Shown here: positions 54,430 through 64,000 of the stretch, piece by piece | Numbering within the stretch: position 1 is the first letter of the stretch | Layout: each line of letters begins with the position of its first letter | Origin: Eutreptiella sp. 'Long Island Sound 2002' | Taxonomy: Eukaryota > Euglenozoa > Euglenophyceae > Eutreptiales > Eutreptiaceae | NCBI GenBank assembly: GCA_964036045.1 | Contig: OZ038379.1 | Location: 182,967,315-183,031,314, forward strand | Reading direction: 5' to 3' | Length of the DNA: 64,000 nt | The notes under the pieces: model-generated | The model's database searches: none | Told to the model about the DNA's origin: nothing | What the model saw: the letters and a program-made list of their open reading frames with translations, nothing else | Position numbers and translations under genes: made by a program

Positions 54430-55513
54430 GCTCAGATTGGCAATTCTTTTGGTTTTTTTCGATTTTGAGCCGAAAAAGTGCTTCCGGGTCCCGACTCCAT
54501 AGGGTTTGTATGGGGTGGAGTGGGACGAGTGCTTATGCAGTTTATGCACTTTTCAGCCATTTTGCTATGTTGGCGGTTTCAGCGAGCTCGGTGACCACTC
54601 TGAGGGGTCTGAGGGGGATGTTGTGACAGTATATGCCTACTAGGATACAGAAGGACGTTTTTTGCAGTCTCTAGTTGTGCCGAGGGCCGGTCAAATTCCC
54701 GTGCCAAAGACGCGAAATGGCTGTTTCCACCAATAATGGGCTAGTGAATGGGTTGGTACACAACCTGCTTATGCAGTTTTTCACCCGGGACAGCTCAAAA
54801 ATCGAAGTTTTCGAAACTTATTCCTATGATATTGTGACCACACGATATGACCATCCAAGGTATGTAAGGCATGTTTTAGGCCGCATTTACATGATTTTCA
54901 CCCTCTTTGGGTATTAGGTCCGGGGGGGGGGGGGGGTCAAACGGGATTGGTACACAACCTGCTTATGCAGTTTTTCACCTCAGCTCAAAAATGGAAGTTT
55001 TTGAAACTTCTTTTTATGATATTGTGACCACACAATATGACCATCCAAGGTATGTAAAGCATGTTGTAGGCCATATTTACATGTTTTTCACCCTATTTGG
55101 GGGATTGGTGCACAACCTGCTTATGCAATTTTTCACCCTGGGCAGCTCAAAAATCGAATTTTTTTCTGAAACTTTTTTTTTGGTACTGTGACCATACAAT
55201 ATGACCATCCAAGGTATGTAAAGCATGTTTTAGGCCATATTTACATGATTTTCACCCTATTTGGGTATTAGGTCCGGGGCCGGGGGGGGCTCCAAGGGAT
55301 TGGTACACAACCTGCTTATGTAGTTTTTCACCCCGGACAGCTCAAAAATGGAAGTTTTCGATACTTATTTTTTTTGACATCGTGATCGCCTAAAATGACC
55401 ATCCAAGATATGTAAAGCATGTCTTAGCCCGTATTTATGTAGTTTATACCTTATTTTGGGTGTGTGTTGCTTAGGATAGATTCTCTGCGAGGTGGACTTG
55501 CCGAAGGCAATAA
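54430..55513. repeat. Inverted right arm of the foldback element
   Basis: The sequence here is the reverse complement of the monomer: GCCGAAAAAGTGCTTCCGGG corresponds to the complement of the CGGAAAAACTTTTTCGGC region, and four ~220-bp subrepeats run backwards to AGATTCTCTGCGAGGTGGAC at 55480. The array therefore meets an inverted unit at about 54430. Confidence 0.85.
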
Positions 55514-55567
55514 AATTTGCTCAAATTCAAATTAAATTCGAGGCGAATCTGCATCCCTATTGCAGCC

Positions 55568-56375
55568 TAATCACACCTTTTTTTGGCCGACTAGTCTTTC
55601 CGTTGTCCAGATCATCCCTGCCGAAGGGCATGGCATGGAGCCGGCCACGGCATGGGCACGGCATGGAGTGAATTGCATTTGGCTCACTTTCTACCCCGTG
55701 CTACAGCTACATGCTATTGAACCAAGCATTGCCAGTGGGATGTGCCCTCCTTTCCTGCCCACGACATGCCCTGTCCTTGCCCAGAGGTTGGGCATAGGGA
55801 GGATGGTGCTTATCCCCCCCCGCCCGACGCATGCTGTGGCTTCATGTGCCTTGCTTGGGAGGGTGCACTCCTGTGTTTTTCACTCCTGCCCTCTCCGTCA
55901 GCTTTTTGTTGGTCTGGCACGCCCGTACTGTTATAAACAGTACCATGGTTCTTGTAAACGGTGGTCCAATAAGGGGGCAAGATATAAGAGAATTCAGATT
56001 GCGCTTTTTTTTTCGATAACCACCCTTGCTCTCAACCATTATCTGCTAGGTTTTTTTCCATTTGTTTTTAAAAACAGCTGATTTTGGACATGCAAAACTG
56101 GTTGCGATCATGTTAGGCGGCCGATTCGGAGTGATGGCATTTTTCCAATGCACAAATGTGGCCAATTACCTACTTTTTTTTAGGTGTCGAAATCAGTGTG
56201 ATCCGTCAGGGATTCTTTCATTCATTCATTGATTTTGTGGCGGCTTTTCCCCCCGCCTGGGCAATTCTGCTTGAGTTCAAGAGGTATGTACAGGATTGTT
56301 ACCTGATGACAAGCATTTTGACACGCCCCAGTAGGAGATCAATTTGATTATGGCAAATGGCAAATAAACAATCTA
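55568..56375. other. Unique sequence, no recognised gene
   Basis: The longest frame (173 codons, + strand, 55560-56081) starts inside the foldback element's flank and has no family motif. I do not support it as a gene. Confidence 0.35.
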
Positions 56376-56385
56376 TGTGTGGTTG

Positions 56386-57180
56386 TGGTCGTGGGTATAA
56401 AACCACCCCCAAATGGGGGATAAAAACACCCCAACCCCCCTTTTTGGCCATTTTTGACCCCTGGGGTGGTTTTATGCCACCTAGGGGTGGTTTTCTCCCC
56501 CCTTTGGGGGGGCCGGGTTTATCCCCTCAAAGGGGTTCTTCCCCCCCCCCAAGGGGGTCACCCCTTTCAGGTGGTTTTATCCCCCCTTTTCGGTGATTTT
56601 ATCCCCCAATTGGGCGGGGGGGGGGGGGTGTCACCCTTTTCGGGGTATGGCCCATCTCTATGTTAACCTAGAACCACAGTACTGGAAGGGAAGTTGCTTT
56701 AGGTCTATATGTTCTGCTGTAAGAAGGACACCCTTGGGGATGGGGGCGGGGGCTTGCTCCATTTCCATTTCAGGTATGGAAGTGGGAGAGGTAATGGAGG
56801 GTAAGGGAATTACATATGGTTTTACACTCAGCATTTTGCTTCACATTGCTCTTCGTTATGTGTTATAGGGTGTCTGACCTGGCTGGGGACAATTTTACAA
56901 ATGGGGTCCGAGATTGGATTTCAGACATGGTTTGGGTTTGCTATTCATCCAGTTCGACATGCCTTGTTTTTGTGGCAGCATTGCTCGGACTGCTTTCATT
57001 GGCTGTGTTGTGTCATTTGTTGCTTTGGGCGCATATCACCCCAAAGGGAGTGGTTTTATCACCCCAAAGGGGGTCGTTCTATTCCCCAAAAGGGGTGGTT
57101 TCATCTTTTTTAAAAGTGGGCATAAAACCATCCTAGGTGGTTTTATCACCCATTTGGGGGTGGTTTTATGCCTGGGCCCA
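56386..57180. mobile_element. 795-bp TIR element, same family, perfect 10-bp TSD
   Basis: The left end TGGTCGTGGGTATAAAACC is identical to that of the 2-kb element. The right end, inward on the minus strand, is TGGGCCCAGGCATAAAACC followed by ACCCCCAAATGGGTGATAAA. Direct flanks TGTGTGGTTG at 56376-56385 and 57181-57190 are perfect. Subterminal GGTGGTTTTATCCCCC modules are present on both sides. The internal sequence differs from the larger element apart from weak similarity next to the right end (TTGTGTCATTT...GCTTTGG). No transposase. Confidence 0.88.
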
Positions 57181-57190
57181 TGTGTGGTTG

Positions 57191-59690
57191 TGAGCGGCAT
57201 GCACAGTTGATGTTCAATTTTTCAAGGATGAATGCTTCCATTAGTGCCCTGAATAAGCACACTTCAATACCCATATATGCACATGACAGTGATATTGGAT
57301 TTCATCTCTTCATTGGCAACCCATCGTTGTTTGACAGCCACTGTTACCAAACTCAAGAAATGTTCTAAATTATGTTGTTGAATTGTCAATTCAGGAATTT
57401 TGTATTTATCTATCAGGCAAATTGGCTAGCGTATTCAGTGTATTTTTACCATATTGAATTTTGCGTATAGAATTTGGTTACTATGTTGACAGTCATGCGG
57501 CGCCTTTTACGCATTGTGGTCAACCATTTCACGGTGACCTTGACAACAATGTAGGCACAGGTCTAATCCAGAGGATTAGGATACAGGCGTACGCCAATAT
57601 TTTCCTCTTTCTATCCAGAAAATAGCACCTATCGATAGACATACATTGTTGGCACGAACTAGTGGTCTCAAACCATTTCATTTGCATAATGTGTATAACA
57701 AAATGCCACCTGTTGTTTTCAAAATGATCTTCGGGCTGTGCAAGGTTGGATATATCTATCGCAAAATCCCCCCTGTTTTTTGCGGGGGGTCCATTGGTCA
57801 TGCCTACTGATTTCGCTTTTGTCTTTTTTACACCAAACGGTGGCTTCTTGCTTGGGAGTAACCGTCGGGTACAAAATATATGCTGTTTGTGGTGCCATTG
57901 ACAATGTCTATCATGGAAATGTAAGGATTGCGTTGACGAAATTGGGCAATATCGACTTTTTCGTTCTCTTTACGGTTCTCATTGCCCAAATGATCATATT
58001 GCTCACTCCTCTTTTCTCAACCATTGCCGCTGAGTATTTAACTCTGATTGGTGTCAAGAGTATGCTTTTGATGTTGAAGCAGCAAAGGATGTTGTCTGTA
58101 GCATCACCGATCTGTATTTGCATAAGCTTTAAAAGCATTTGTGTTTGCATTCTGATGTCCGTGATTGTAGGTGCAGTACGGCAACAATGTGATCCGGTCT
58201 TTGGAGGACAAAATTTTTTTTGTTATTCCTCCCTTGTCGGTATTTTAACATGATTGATGTTATCACATTTGCACGGATGAGTAGATGCCGAAACAAGTGA
58301 AGGTGCCAATCAAATATGACCCAACGAAACCAGCTGCTTAAAGGGCCAGAAAGTAGATTGCACACTCCACTGCCGCAAAAGCCTAGTACCTAGGATACCT
58401 CGTGCATGAAGGTAATGTTTGATACTCTCACCCACTGCTTCCGCACGCTCGCATAAATGAAAAACTTAGCGTTGTTGTATAACCTATCGCTCCGGGGCTG
58501 AGAACTATGGACGCATATCCGAAGAGAGTGCGCACAATATCCGTGTTTACAAGACATCTTTTGAAAAGCCTTCGACTCTTTGTCGAATACAAGTGTGCAG
58601 TGTCGTTACCGAGCTCAACTATCCGGAACACATGACATGCAACATTTGCATCACCTACATTAGGTTTCTTGTGTACTTCACAAAACGGCCAAATAGGGTG
58701 TTCTCGGGTTAAGACAGTATCATGGACCTAACCAGCAACATACATGAATTTGTTCCACTAGGTACGTCTTCAAGCCATGTTAATTTGAAAGCAAGCCATG
58801 TTTGCTGCCGAACTGAGCAAGACCAAGGAATACGCTTACCAATGCATACATTATTTGCCACTATTCGAGACATGTTGTCGGTTCAAATAGGCAATGACTT
58901 TGGAGGCATGTCTGCATGTGCTTGGTCCATTGACGCACATACAATATGCCTCTGCTACCAAAAACGCCGGTAAACTACCCTGTCAATCTTTTGTGTACTA
59001 TGTTTACAATCTACCCCTTTTCCAACATTTTGGCTAGTGTTGTAATGACGCAGCCAAGCTTGCATACTCAGGTATGCGAATGGGATACTAGTTCCAAACC
59101 ACGAAAAAACGGCAAAGCTCAATGAAACTCTTAGGTAGAACCCACTTGTCAATGGCCATGAATAAGCTGCAAAAAGGTTGTGTCGCATTGTGCAAAGTCC
59201 GGCAGCGAAATATCACTTCCCGGCAAATTTTTTCCTGTTTGATAACCTCCGCACAAAGAGCATTTTATGTTCGAGACATGTACGCAACGGTTGCAACAAC
59301 ACAATGATTGTGCGGGTGACCGCCATGCCTCAAAAAAAAAATTCAATGATTATGCATCTCTTTCCGTGAAGACATATTTGTTTCTATTGCTTCTACTAGG
59401 GTTTAGTCAGAGTCATGTTCGCAGAATCGCAGGGATCGTCGCGGTTCATCCGCCATCATGATTTCCAAAGCCGCCGGAGGACTCCGTGTCGTGGATGATG
59501 AGGAATGGGCGCCTTTTCCCTTGCCTTTGCCCGGGGTCTTTTGAGAACCGCGGCAAGCACCAAATAATCAGGCACCGTTGTTGTCCTCCGATTATTTAGA
59601 TTTCTCCGGTAATTTCTGTGCATGTTTATCAAACGGTGCTTTTTTGCTCATCCCTCTCCTTCTTTAGAGCCTCCACCTTGTGTTGCGCGC
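57191..59690. other. AT-richer region, decayed coding-like pieces
   Basis: Base composition is less GC-rich than the left half and C/G homopolymers are scarce. Minus-strand pieces at 57529-57801 (KNRGDFAIDISNLAQ...FENNRWHFVIH) and 57719-57904 look protein-like but lie in different frames with stops between, suggesting a dead transposon or host gene. A hydrophobic + strand frame at 57738-58253 (171 codons) overlaps them. I recognise no family and support no intact gene. Confidence 0.3.
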
Positions 59691-60185
59691 TCAGAGCTTC
59701 AGATTTTGCGAAGCAATGGATCGGTACACTAGTACTTGGCTATACTCTTGGAATTCAGCCGACGGGGCATTACCATCATCGCGGGAATTCTCATTGACAA
59801 TGTTTGGAGGATCTTCATCCATGTCTCCGTAATTGTCATTGGAAGGGCGATGTGGAGAGCGCCCCCTTTTCTTTTTTCGCGGTTTCTCCTTTTCTTTTTC
59901 AGCGGCGGCAAAAGGTGTCCAAACACGATATATCAAACCCCGCGGAGTCATCTGATATGTCTCTTTGTGACGAGGAAAAAGTGTCATCCTTCTTGCGCCG
60001 CTTTTTCCAAATGAAATTTTGAGTCGCTTGGCGGCAGTTAGGGAATTTGCTCCGCCTAGAATTTGTTTGATAGTGGATTTCCGCGCTTTGGTCAGGCTGA
60101 GACGGTGCGAGCCAATCTTGAATATGCCACCATTGCAAATTTGATAGGCATGTTTGAAACTAGTCTCTTCTTTGAAGAAGGCCAA
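59691..60185 (-). CDS. Hypothetical protein fragment, basic
   Basis: A 164-codon frame on the minus strand. The N-terminal half (HRLSLTKARKSTIKQILGG, SFGKSGARRMTLFPRHKETY) is basic and followed by a KEKPRKKKRGRSPH cluster that could be a nuclear localisation signal; the rest is acidic and low-complexity. A candidate acceptor (TTTTCGTTTCAG, minus strand, just above 60187) suggests the frame may be an internal exon with its start elsewhere. After it ends, a one-base shift opens FAKSEALSAQHKVEALKKER (about 59714-59640), coiled-coil-like, so either splicing or a frameshift is involved. Not recognised. Confidence 0.4.
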   Translation of the reverse strand: MAFFKEETSFKHAYQICNGGIFKIGSHRLSLTKARKSTIKQILGGANSLTAAKRLKISFGKSGARRMTLFPRHKETYQMTPRGLIYRVWTPFAAAEKEKEKPRKKKRGRSPHRPSNDNYGDMDEDPPNIVNENSRDDGNAPSAEFQEYSQVLVYRSIASQNLKL

Positions 60186-61064
60186 GGCTGAAACGAAAAC
60201 AAAGGATGAACTATGAGCACAATAAGGAAAGACCGGGATTCAATTGTCCAAGCGTTGTTTGATATCGTTGAACACATGGGGGCTTCTAGTAGCCGCAAAT
60301 CCCGCCAACAGAAAAGCATACTTGGTGTTGAATGGGGCTTAAAGGCCAAATTCGTCCTTCAATGGTCTCCAAAACCATAAGTGAGTGCTCACGAGGGGTT
60401 GGCGGCTGGGGAGAAAGGGCGGTGATTTTCAAGGGCGGCCATCCCCCACCTACCGTTTTCATAGGGTTCTCTATATTAGCTTTCTCTGCGTGTGCTAAGT
60501 ATTACATATTGGTGCATACATTGACATCAATGAGGACCGTCCCGGTCTTTCATTATTGAAGATTGGTTTGCAAACGATGTATGACTCAAGCTGCCCTATG
60601 ATAGCTAGTCCATGGACCCAGGGCACCAATACCATTACAAAGTTAGCCACTTCACTGTTGCTTGGGGTGCGTCATGTTCCTTGTCGCATCAGCTGGATTA
60701 CCATGGAACCATACCAATACAGCTACAAGTGAAGACTTGATTTTTTGTCAATCGGAATTTCTTATGGCATGTTCGAAATGATGTACCACATTTGTGAGCT
60801 TTGCTACATTGCTCGCATTGCATTCATCCCTAAGCAAATTATCATTACTACTTGTCTACCATAAGAACCAATGTTTGGCGACCCCATATGCCAACCTCGA
60901 TTTGATATGGCACCGACACTATAGGATCTAGGCGGTTTGCATGGTTTTTGTGGGTTCCATCCACCTACCAACCCTGGACCAGGCCCGGAGGGGGGGTTGG
61001 CCATTATTTTGTACGCCCATTGGGGAACTATTGTGCACTTGTGCTCTTCTTTGCTATTGACCAT

Positions 61065-61346
61065 CTAAATTGCACCTAGTTGCAAAGGACAAGCATTCAA
61101 TTTGACGCCATAAAAACAAAACGTTTTTGAAGCTATTTTGTGGAAATGTTTGGAAGCTTCACGGCTAAATCTCCATCCCGTTAGGCGCAGCAACTCTCCA
61201 AATAGAACCCATTTAGCATGGATGTATGGATGGGTGATATTAAGAAATGCCTGAAAAAGTTGATCCAAACTTTCATACATACCTTTGCCGAGCGATTGAG
61301 TGTCCAAATCAGTCGGGACTGGAGGCCCACCTTGCTCTCTTTTCAT
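61065..61346 (-). CDS. Hypothetical 93-residue protein
   Basis: An ATG-to-stop frame on the minus strand with even composition (TDLDTQSLGKGMYESLDQLF, WVLFGELLRLTGWRFS). About 110 bp upstream on the same strand is GTATATAAA (61457-61465), which could be a TATA box. The upstream segment is part of a repeat also found at 62090-62235, so the frame may belong to a dispersed element. No family is recognised. Confidence 0.3.
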   Translation of the reverse strand: MKREQGGPPVPTDLDTQSLGKGMYESLDQLFQAFLNITHPYIHAKWVLFGELLRLTGWRFSREASKHFHKIASKTFCFYGVKLNACPLQLGAI

Positions 61347-61404
61347 TTTTCAAAGCAGCTTGGCTAAGCCGCTATCTCGAACAATGAAAGAAAGTTCGCC
61401 CAGT

Positions 61405-61545
61405 GCGCCCCCGGCGCGCTAACTTTGTCACTAACTATCCTATCTCTAGCCCTAGATTTATATACCCCCAAGTAGACCGCACTAGACCGCAAACCTTCCC
61501 TGCAAAATACCTTGCATAAGCCGAAACATGAGAGTTCCAAAACAC
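61405..61545. repeat. Dispersed ~140-bp repeat, copy 1
   Basis: Shares CCCGGCG(C/T)G..., GACCGCAAACCTTCCCT and TTGCATAA(G/A)(C/G) words, in the same order and spacing, with 62090-62235. Only this copy has the TATA-like GTATATAAA on the minus strand. Confidence 0.5.
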
Positions 61546-62089
61546 AAAATGTCACTCCCACTACTTGCAACCACCACCCTTGCCATCATCACAAACTGGG
61601 TGCAAAAACTGGGCCAGATTCTGAGACATTGCGAGAAGGTACTCCGACTGTTTGGTGAAAAAGGGCAAAAACAGGGGGGGGGGGGGGGCATGCAAAAAAC
61701 AAGAGCACGGCAAATCAAAACTTGAATCGGATTCTGAAAAAACACTGTTGAACATGAAACGTGAGGAGAGAAATGATGCGCAAATACAAAAAGGTTTTCA
61801 GTTCCCATGTGAGCTGAGAAATTAGAATTGGTTTTGCTCATCCAGCGGGTACGGAGCATGATGCTAGACTCATCAGGCAAAAAAAATAGCAACTAGAGAG
61901 GATGCATACATGCTCGGGGGCCAAATCTGCAATCATGGACATCACTGGATGCGAAATACCTGCGCCCACTGAAAAAGATGAAAATGGACAGAATGAAATT
62001 TGAATGGTTGATTCAGCAGAACACCTCAGAGGCATAAAATTGACCTCATTCTCAGTCATTGGGGCGAGGGGGGGAACCTGGGGGGATGT

Positions 62090-62235
62090 TTGCCCGGCGT
62101 GCCACTTTTGCATTAACTCTCCTGACTTTAACCCTGGATTTGCCCTCCCCTAGAGGAGCCCCCCAAGTCGAGCAGAGTGGACCGCAAACCTTCCCTACAA
62201 AGCATGCTGCATAAAGCAAAATGGAGAATTTCAAC
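62090..62235. repeat. Dispersed ~140-bp repeat, copy 2
   Basis: Diverged copy of 61405-61545. A shorter piece (GTGCCCGGCGCGCTGAC) also occurs at about 62371. Confidence 0.5.
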
Positions 62236-62518
62236 ATCAATGTGGTATGATGATTCAACCGGAAAAGGCCAGTCCATCAACTGGGAAGGGGCCGGTCCAT
62301 ATCCCCAACCATAAAAGGGCCTTGCAAAAAGCGTGAATTAGGGCTTTGTATCAAAATGGCCCAAAAAGGTGCCCGGCGCGCTGACGCTCCCCCACTGTGC
62401 AGCACAGCATGAGGGGAGATGGGGGCACTTGCTGTTTCATTCACTTGTGCAGCCATGGGACAATGCCAAAATGTCAAAGACACCAGGGCACATTATTCAA
62501 GAATAGTATCTTCTGTAG

Positions 62519-62858
62519 GTCATAGGAGATCCTGGGCGCCTGCACCACGTACTTGTTGTACAATGCAACAGCCAAAGCCACCAGTGCCACATGGTCCCAG
62601 GAAGATTGGCAACATTACCCATGTTCATTGTGGTGAACCCCATCCAATGTAAGTCTTAAAGAATAAGACTATCCTTTAGTTCAGGTGGTCCTGTTTGTGT
62701 TCCTAGGGAGGCAGTTTTTCTCACTACAACCGCAACTTCGAAGCATCTGTTGCAGCCGGAAAGGCGATGCCTGTCACCTCTGCAGAGGGGAAAGATGCCC
62801 TCCTTGGCCTCCCATCCCCCAGTGCCTCCGTGTTAGTGGGGCATATCCAGACTTGCAG
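62519..62858 (+). CDS. Two candidate exons of an unrecognised gene
   Basis: 62519-62648 is bounded by TTCTGTAG and CCAAT|GTAAGT. 62707-62858 is bounded by TTTGTGTTCCTAG and CTTGCAG|GTACTG. The 58-bp intron between them would be very short. In the phase-consistent reading, exon 1 gives VIGDPGRLHHVLVVQCNSQS and exon 2 stays open with several cysteines (CCSRKGDACHLCRGERC). Splice sites are good but there is no family match, and other frames are also open, so the coding status is uncertain. Confidence 0.3.
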
Positions 62859-62859
62859 G

Positions 62860-64000
62860 TACTGTACAAATGAGTTCAAGGAAGACAATGGGATGATGCA
62901 CGGGTAAAGAGGTATAGGCAAGGGTACAACTCCAAAATTATGATTTGTGGTGCAACTCAACGTTTGGGAAGGAGGAATTGGTTTGGTGGTGGTTGCAGTG
63001 CTGGCGTTGTTTTTTTTTTTTACACAATCATTTGCGTTGGGTGCACCACTGCAGAAGAACCAGAAGAATTGCACTTCAAGAAGCACATGGTGAGGGCCGT
63101 ATGTGGGCAGATTATTTTTTTTGCACTGTGCATCCCAGCGTTACCCCTGGGGTGCTAGGGTATGTGGGCAGATTATGGAAATATTCTTTGGGCCTGCAGA
63201 ACTGGCGTTGGAGCAAACCCCTTGCGCCCCGCCCTCCATAAGTGCATTTGAGGTTCTCAGGCATGGGTCAGTTTGTATCCAGGAGCATCTGCAATGAGAG
63301 AGGATCTAAAGAGAGGGACCATTTGCATTTGTGGGGTATCTCCCCTTGAAATCTGCCCCCCCCCCTTTGTCATGACCGTTCGCCCCCAGTGACGGGGGGA
63401 GATGATAAACCCCCCCCCCCCCCCCCCAGAGGGGGGATTGCTCATCTTCCAATTATCAGCCTGTCCCTGCATTGCGCACTGAGCATGTGCAGGAGTTCAA
63501 GGTTGTCTGGACTCATAAACAAAAGTTTCATGCAGTGCCTATGGAGGGCACGCGCACAACCGTAAGATCCTGTTTCAATGCCTCCAACCGACATAATTTG
63601 GCTGCTGTGTGGTGAATGTGCAGGAACTCAGGTCCAGAGGGTGAGGGACCAATGACAGTTGCCAACAGTAGGGCACCCTTGCTGCAAGAGTGGTGCTGTT
63701 GTTGTGTCATGCGTTGTGCCTGAACGTGAAGAGGTGTCTGCGCTAACAGAGGGCAACAGCAGATAAAAAACAAGAGAGCATTGCACAACCACACATCATC
63801 AGAAGAAATGTCAAAGTGACGGTCCTGGGGGGTCCTGGGGGAAAAGCGCCGGATATTTAGCTTCCGTGTACCCCCGGGACACAGGTATATGATCATCGCT
63901 CGGCTCAGGACCGAATGTTGCCTCGAGTTCACTGCCATCGCAGATCTCAAATGTTTCATGGGCTGGCTGGCCAGCTCGTCCGCCTCCTGTGGTCTGAATC
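62860..64000. other. Window end, no recognised gene
   Basis: A duplicated word ATGTGGGCAGATTAT occurs at 63100 and 63161. A block of C runs lies at 63355-63427. The minus-strand frame 63528-63959 (143 codons) has no family motifs and is not supported. Confidence 0.35.

Larger units (their letters stand above)
33951..54430. repeat. ~1,265-bp satellite array
   Basis: The anchor GCCTTCGGCAAGTCCACCTC occurs at about 33951, 35593, 36853, 40139, 41403, 42669, 43935, 45623, 46893, 48154, 49423, 50687, 51958 and 53219. Most steps are 1,260-1,271 bp; the exceptions are the first (1,642, extra subrepeats), one with the nested transposon (3,286) and one with the gap. Each monomer contains three ~220-bp subrepeats (GATGGTCATTTTAGGTGGTC ... 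CTGCATAAGCAGGTTGTGT), a GCGCTCGTCCCACTCCGCCC block, C and G runs, and CAACCCCTTGGGGTAGGGTA. Short frames recurring in every monomer are shadows, not genes. Confidence 0.92.
33878..55559. mobile_element. 21.7-kb hAT-like foldback composite
   Basis: The left end starts TAGGGTTGGGGTTCG and the right end, read inward on the minus strand, starts TAGGGATGCAGATTCG. The two arms are then inverted repeats of each other for about 1.1 kb, sharing ATTGCCTTCGGCAAGTCCAC and the following subrepeats (33948-35265 against 55513-54430). Flanks CTGTAGCC (33870-33877) and TTGCAGCC (55560-55567) agree at 6 of 8, both differences being C/T, which fits an aged 8-bp hAT target duplication. TAGGGATG is also how Ac-type hAT ends begin. 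No transposase is present. The interior is a satellite array with a nested transposon. Confidence 0.6.

Noticed and set aside
33951-54430. CRISPR array
   Set aside because: The repeats are over 1 kb long with no short unique spacers and no cas genes; the sequence is eukaryotic.
55560-56081. 173-codon + strand frame
   Set aside because: It starts inside the presumed target duplication of the foldback element and has no recognisable motif or codon pattern.

Overview
The window is nuclear DNA of a eukaryote, probably an alga or another protist. It has a spliced gene with consistent GT-AG introns, non-LTR retroelement debris, miniature inverted-repeat elements with target-site duplications, several unrelated tandem-repeat families and very many C/G homopolymer tracts. 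No rRNA gene, intact tRNA gene, bacterial operon or CRISPR array is visible. I cannot name the species. The main gene belongs to a family that is common in bacteria, occurs in some algae and, as far as I know, is absent from animals and land plants; this is the basis for suggesting an alga or protist.

The one gene I can recognise is a split cobT on the + strand, running from about 11.4 to 32.4 kb. CobT is nicotinate-nucleotide:5,6-dimethylbenzimidazole phosphoribosyltransferase, the enzyme that activates the lower ligand of vitamin B12. Five downstream exons (13412-13513, 21245-21359, 24595-24749, 29626-29851, 32111-32424) carry family motifs in the right order, and all four junctions between them keep phase. 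Four small upstream exons (11399-11490, 11612-11700, 11796-11856, 11933-12002) have good splice sites and matching phases, and would complete a 407-residue protein. Their sequence is far from the family, so they are provisional. The introns are filled with repeats: intron 4 holds a reverse-transcriptase fragment between (CCAT)n arrays; intron 5 holds a 183-bp hAT-like MITE, a gag-like remnant, a 1-kb tandem repeat and a 42-bp minisatellite; intron 7 holds a 400-bp tandem repeat with tRNA-like A and B boxes; intron 8 has small palindromes.

Upstream of cobT (0-11.3 kb) lie microsatellites, a 767-bp MITE with a perfect 8-bp target duplication, a long degenerate 22-bp-type array, a 92-bp minisatellite, and two divergently oriented decayed retroelement reading frames (minus strand 5.58-6.96 kb, plus strand 8.1-11.05 kb).

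Downstream (33.9-55.6 kb) is a 21.7-kb composite repeat. Its outer ends are inverted, hAT-like (TAGGG...CCCTA) and flanked by a decayed 8-bp target duplication. Its interior is an array of about 1,265-bp monomers that appears to derive from the element itself. A second transposon (37620-39624), with its own TIRs and a perfect 10-bp target duplication, sits inside one monomer and was duplicated with the array. A 200-N assembly gap breaks the second copy, and collinearity predicts about 1.8 kb is missing there. A third, independent copy of that transposon family (56386-57180) again has a perfect 10-bp duplication.

The last 7 kb (57.2-64 kb) is less repetitive. It has a few coding-like open frames and one pair of well-formed candidate exons, none of which I recognise.
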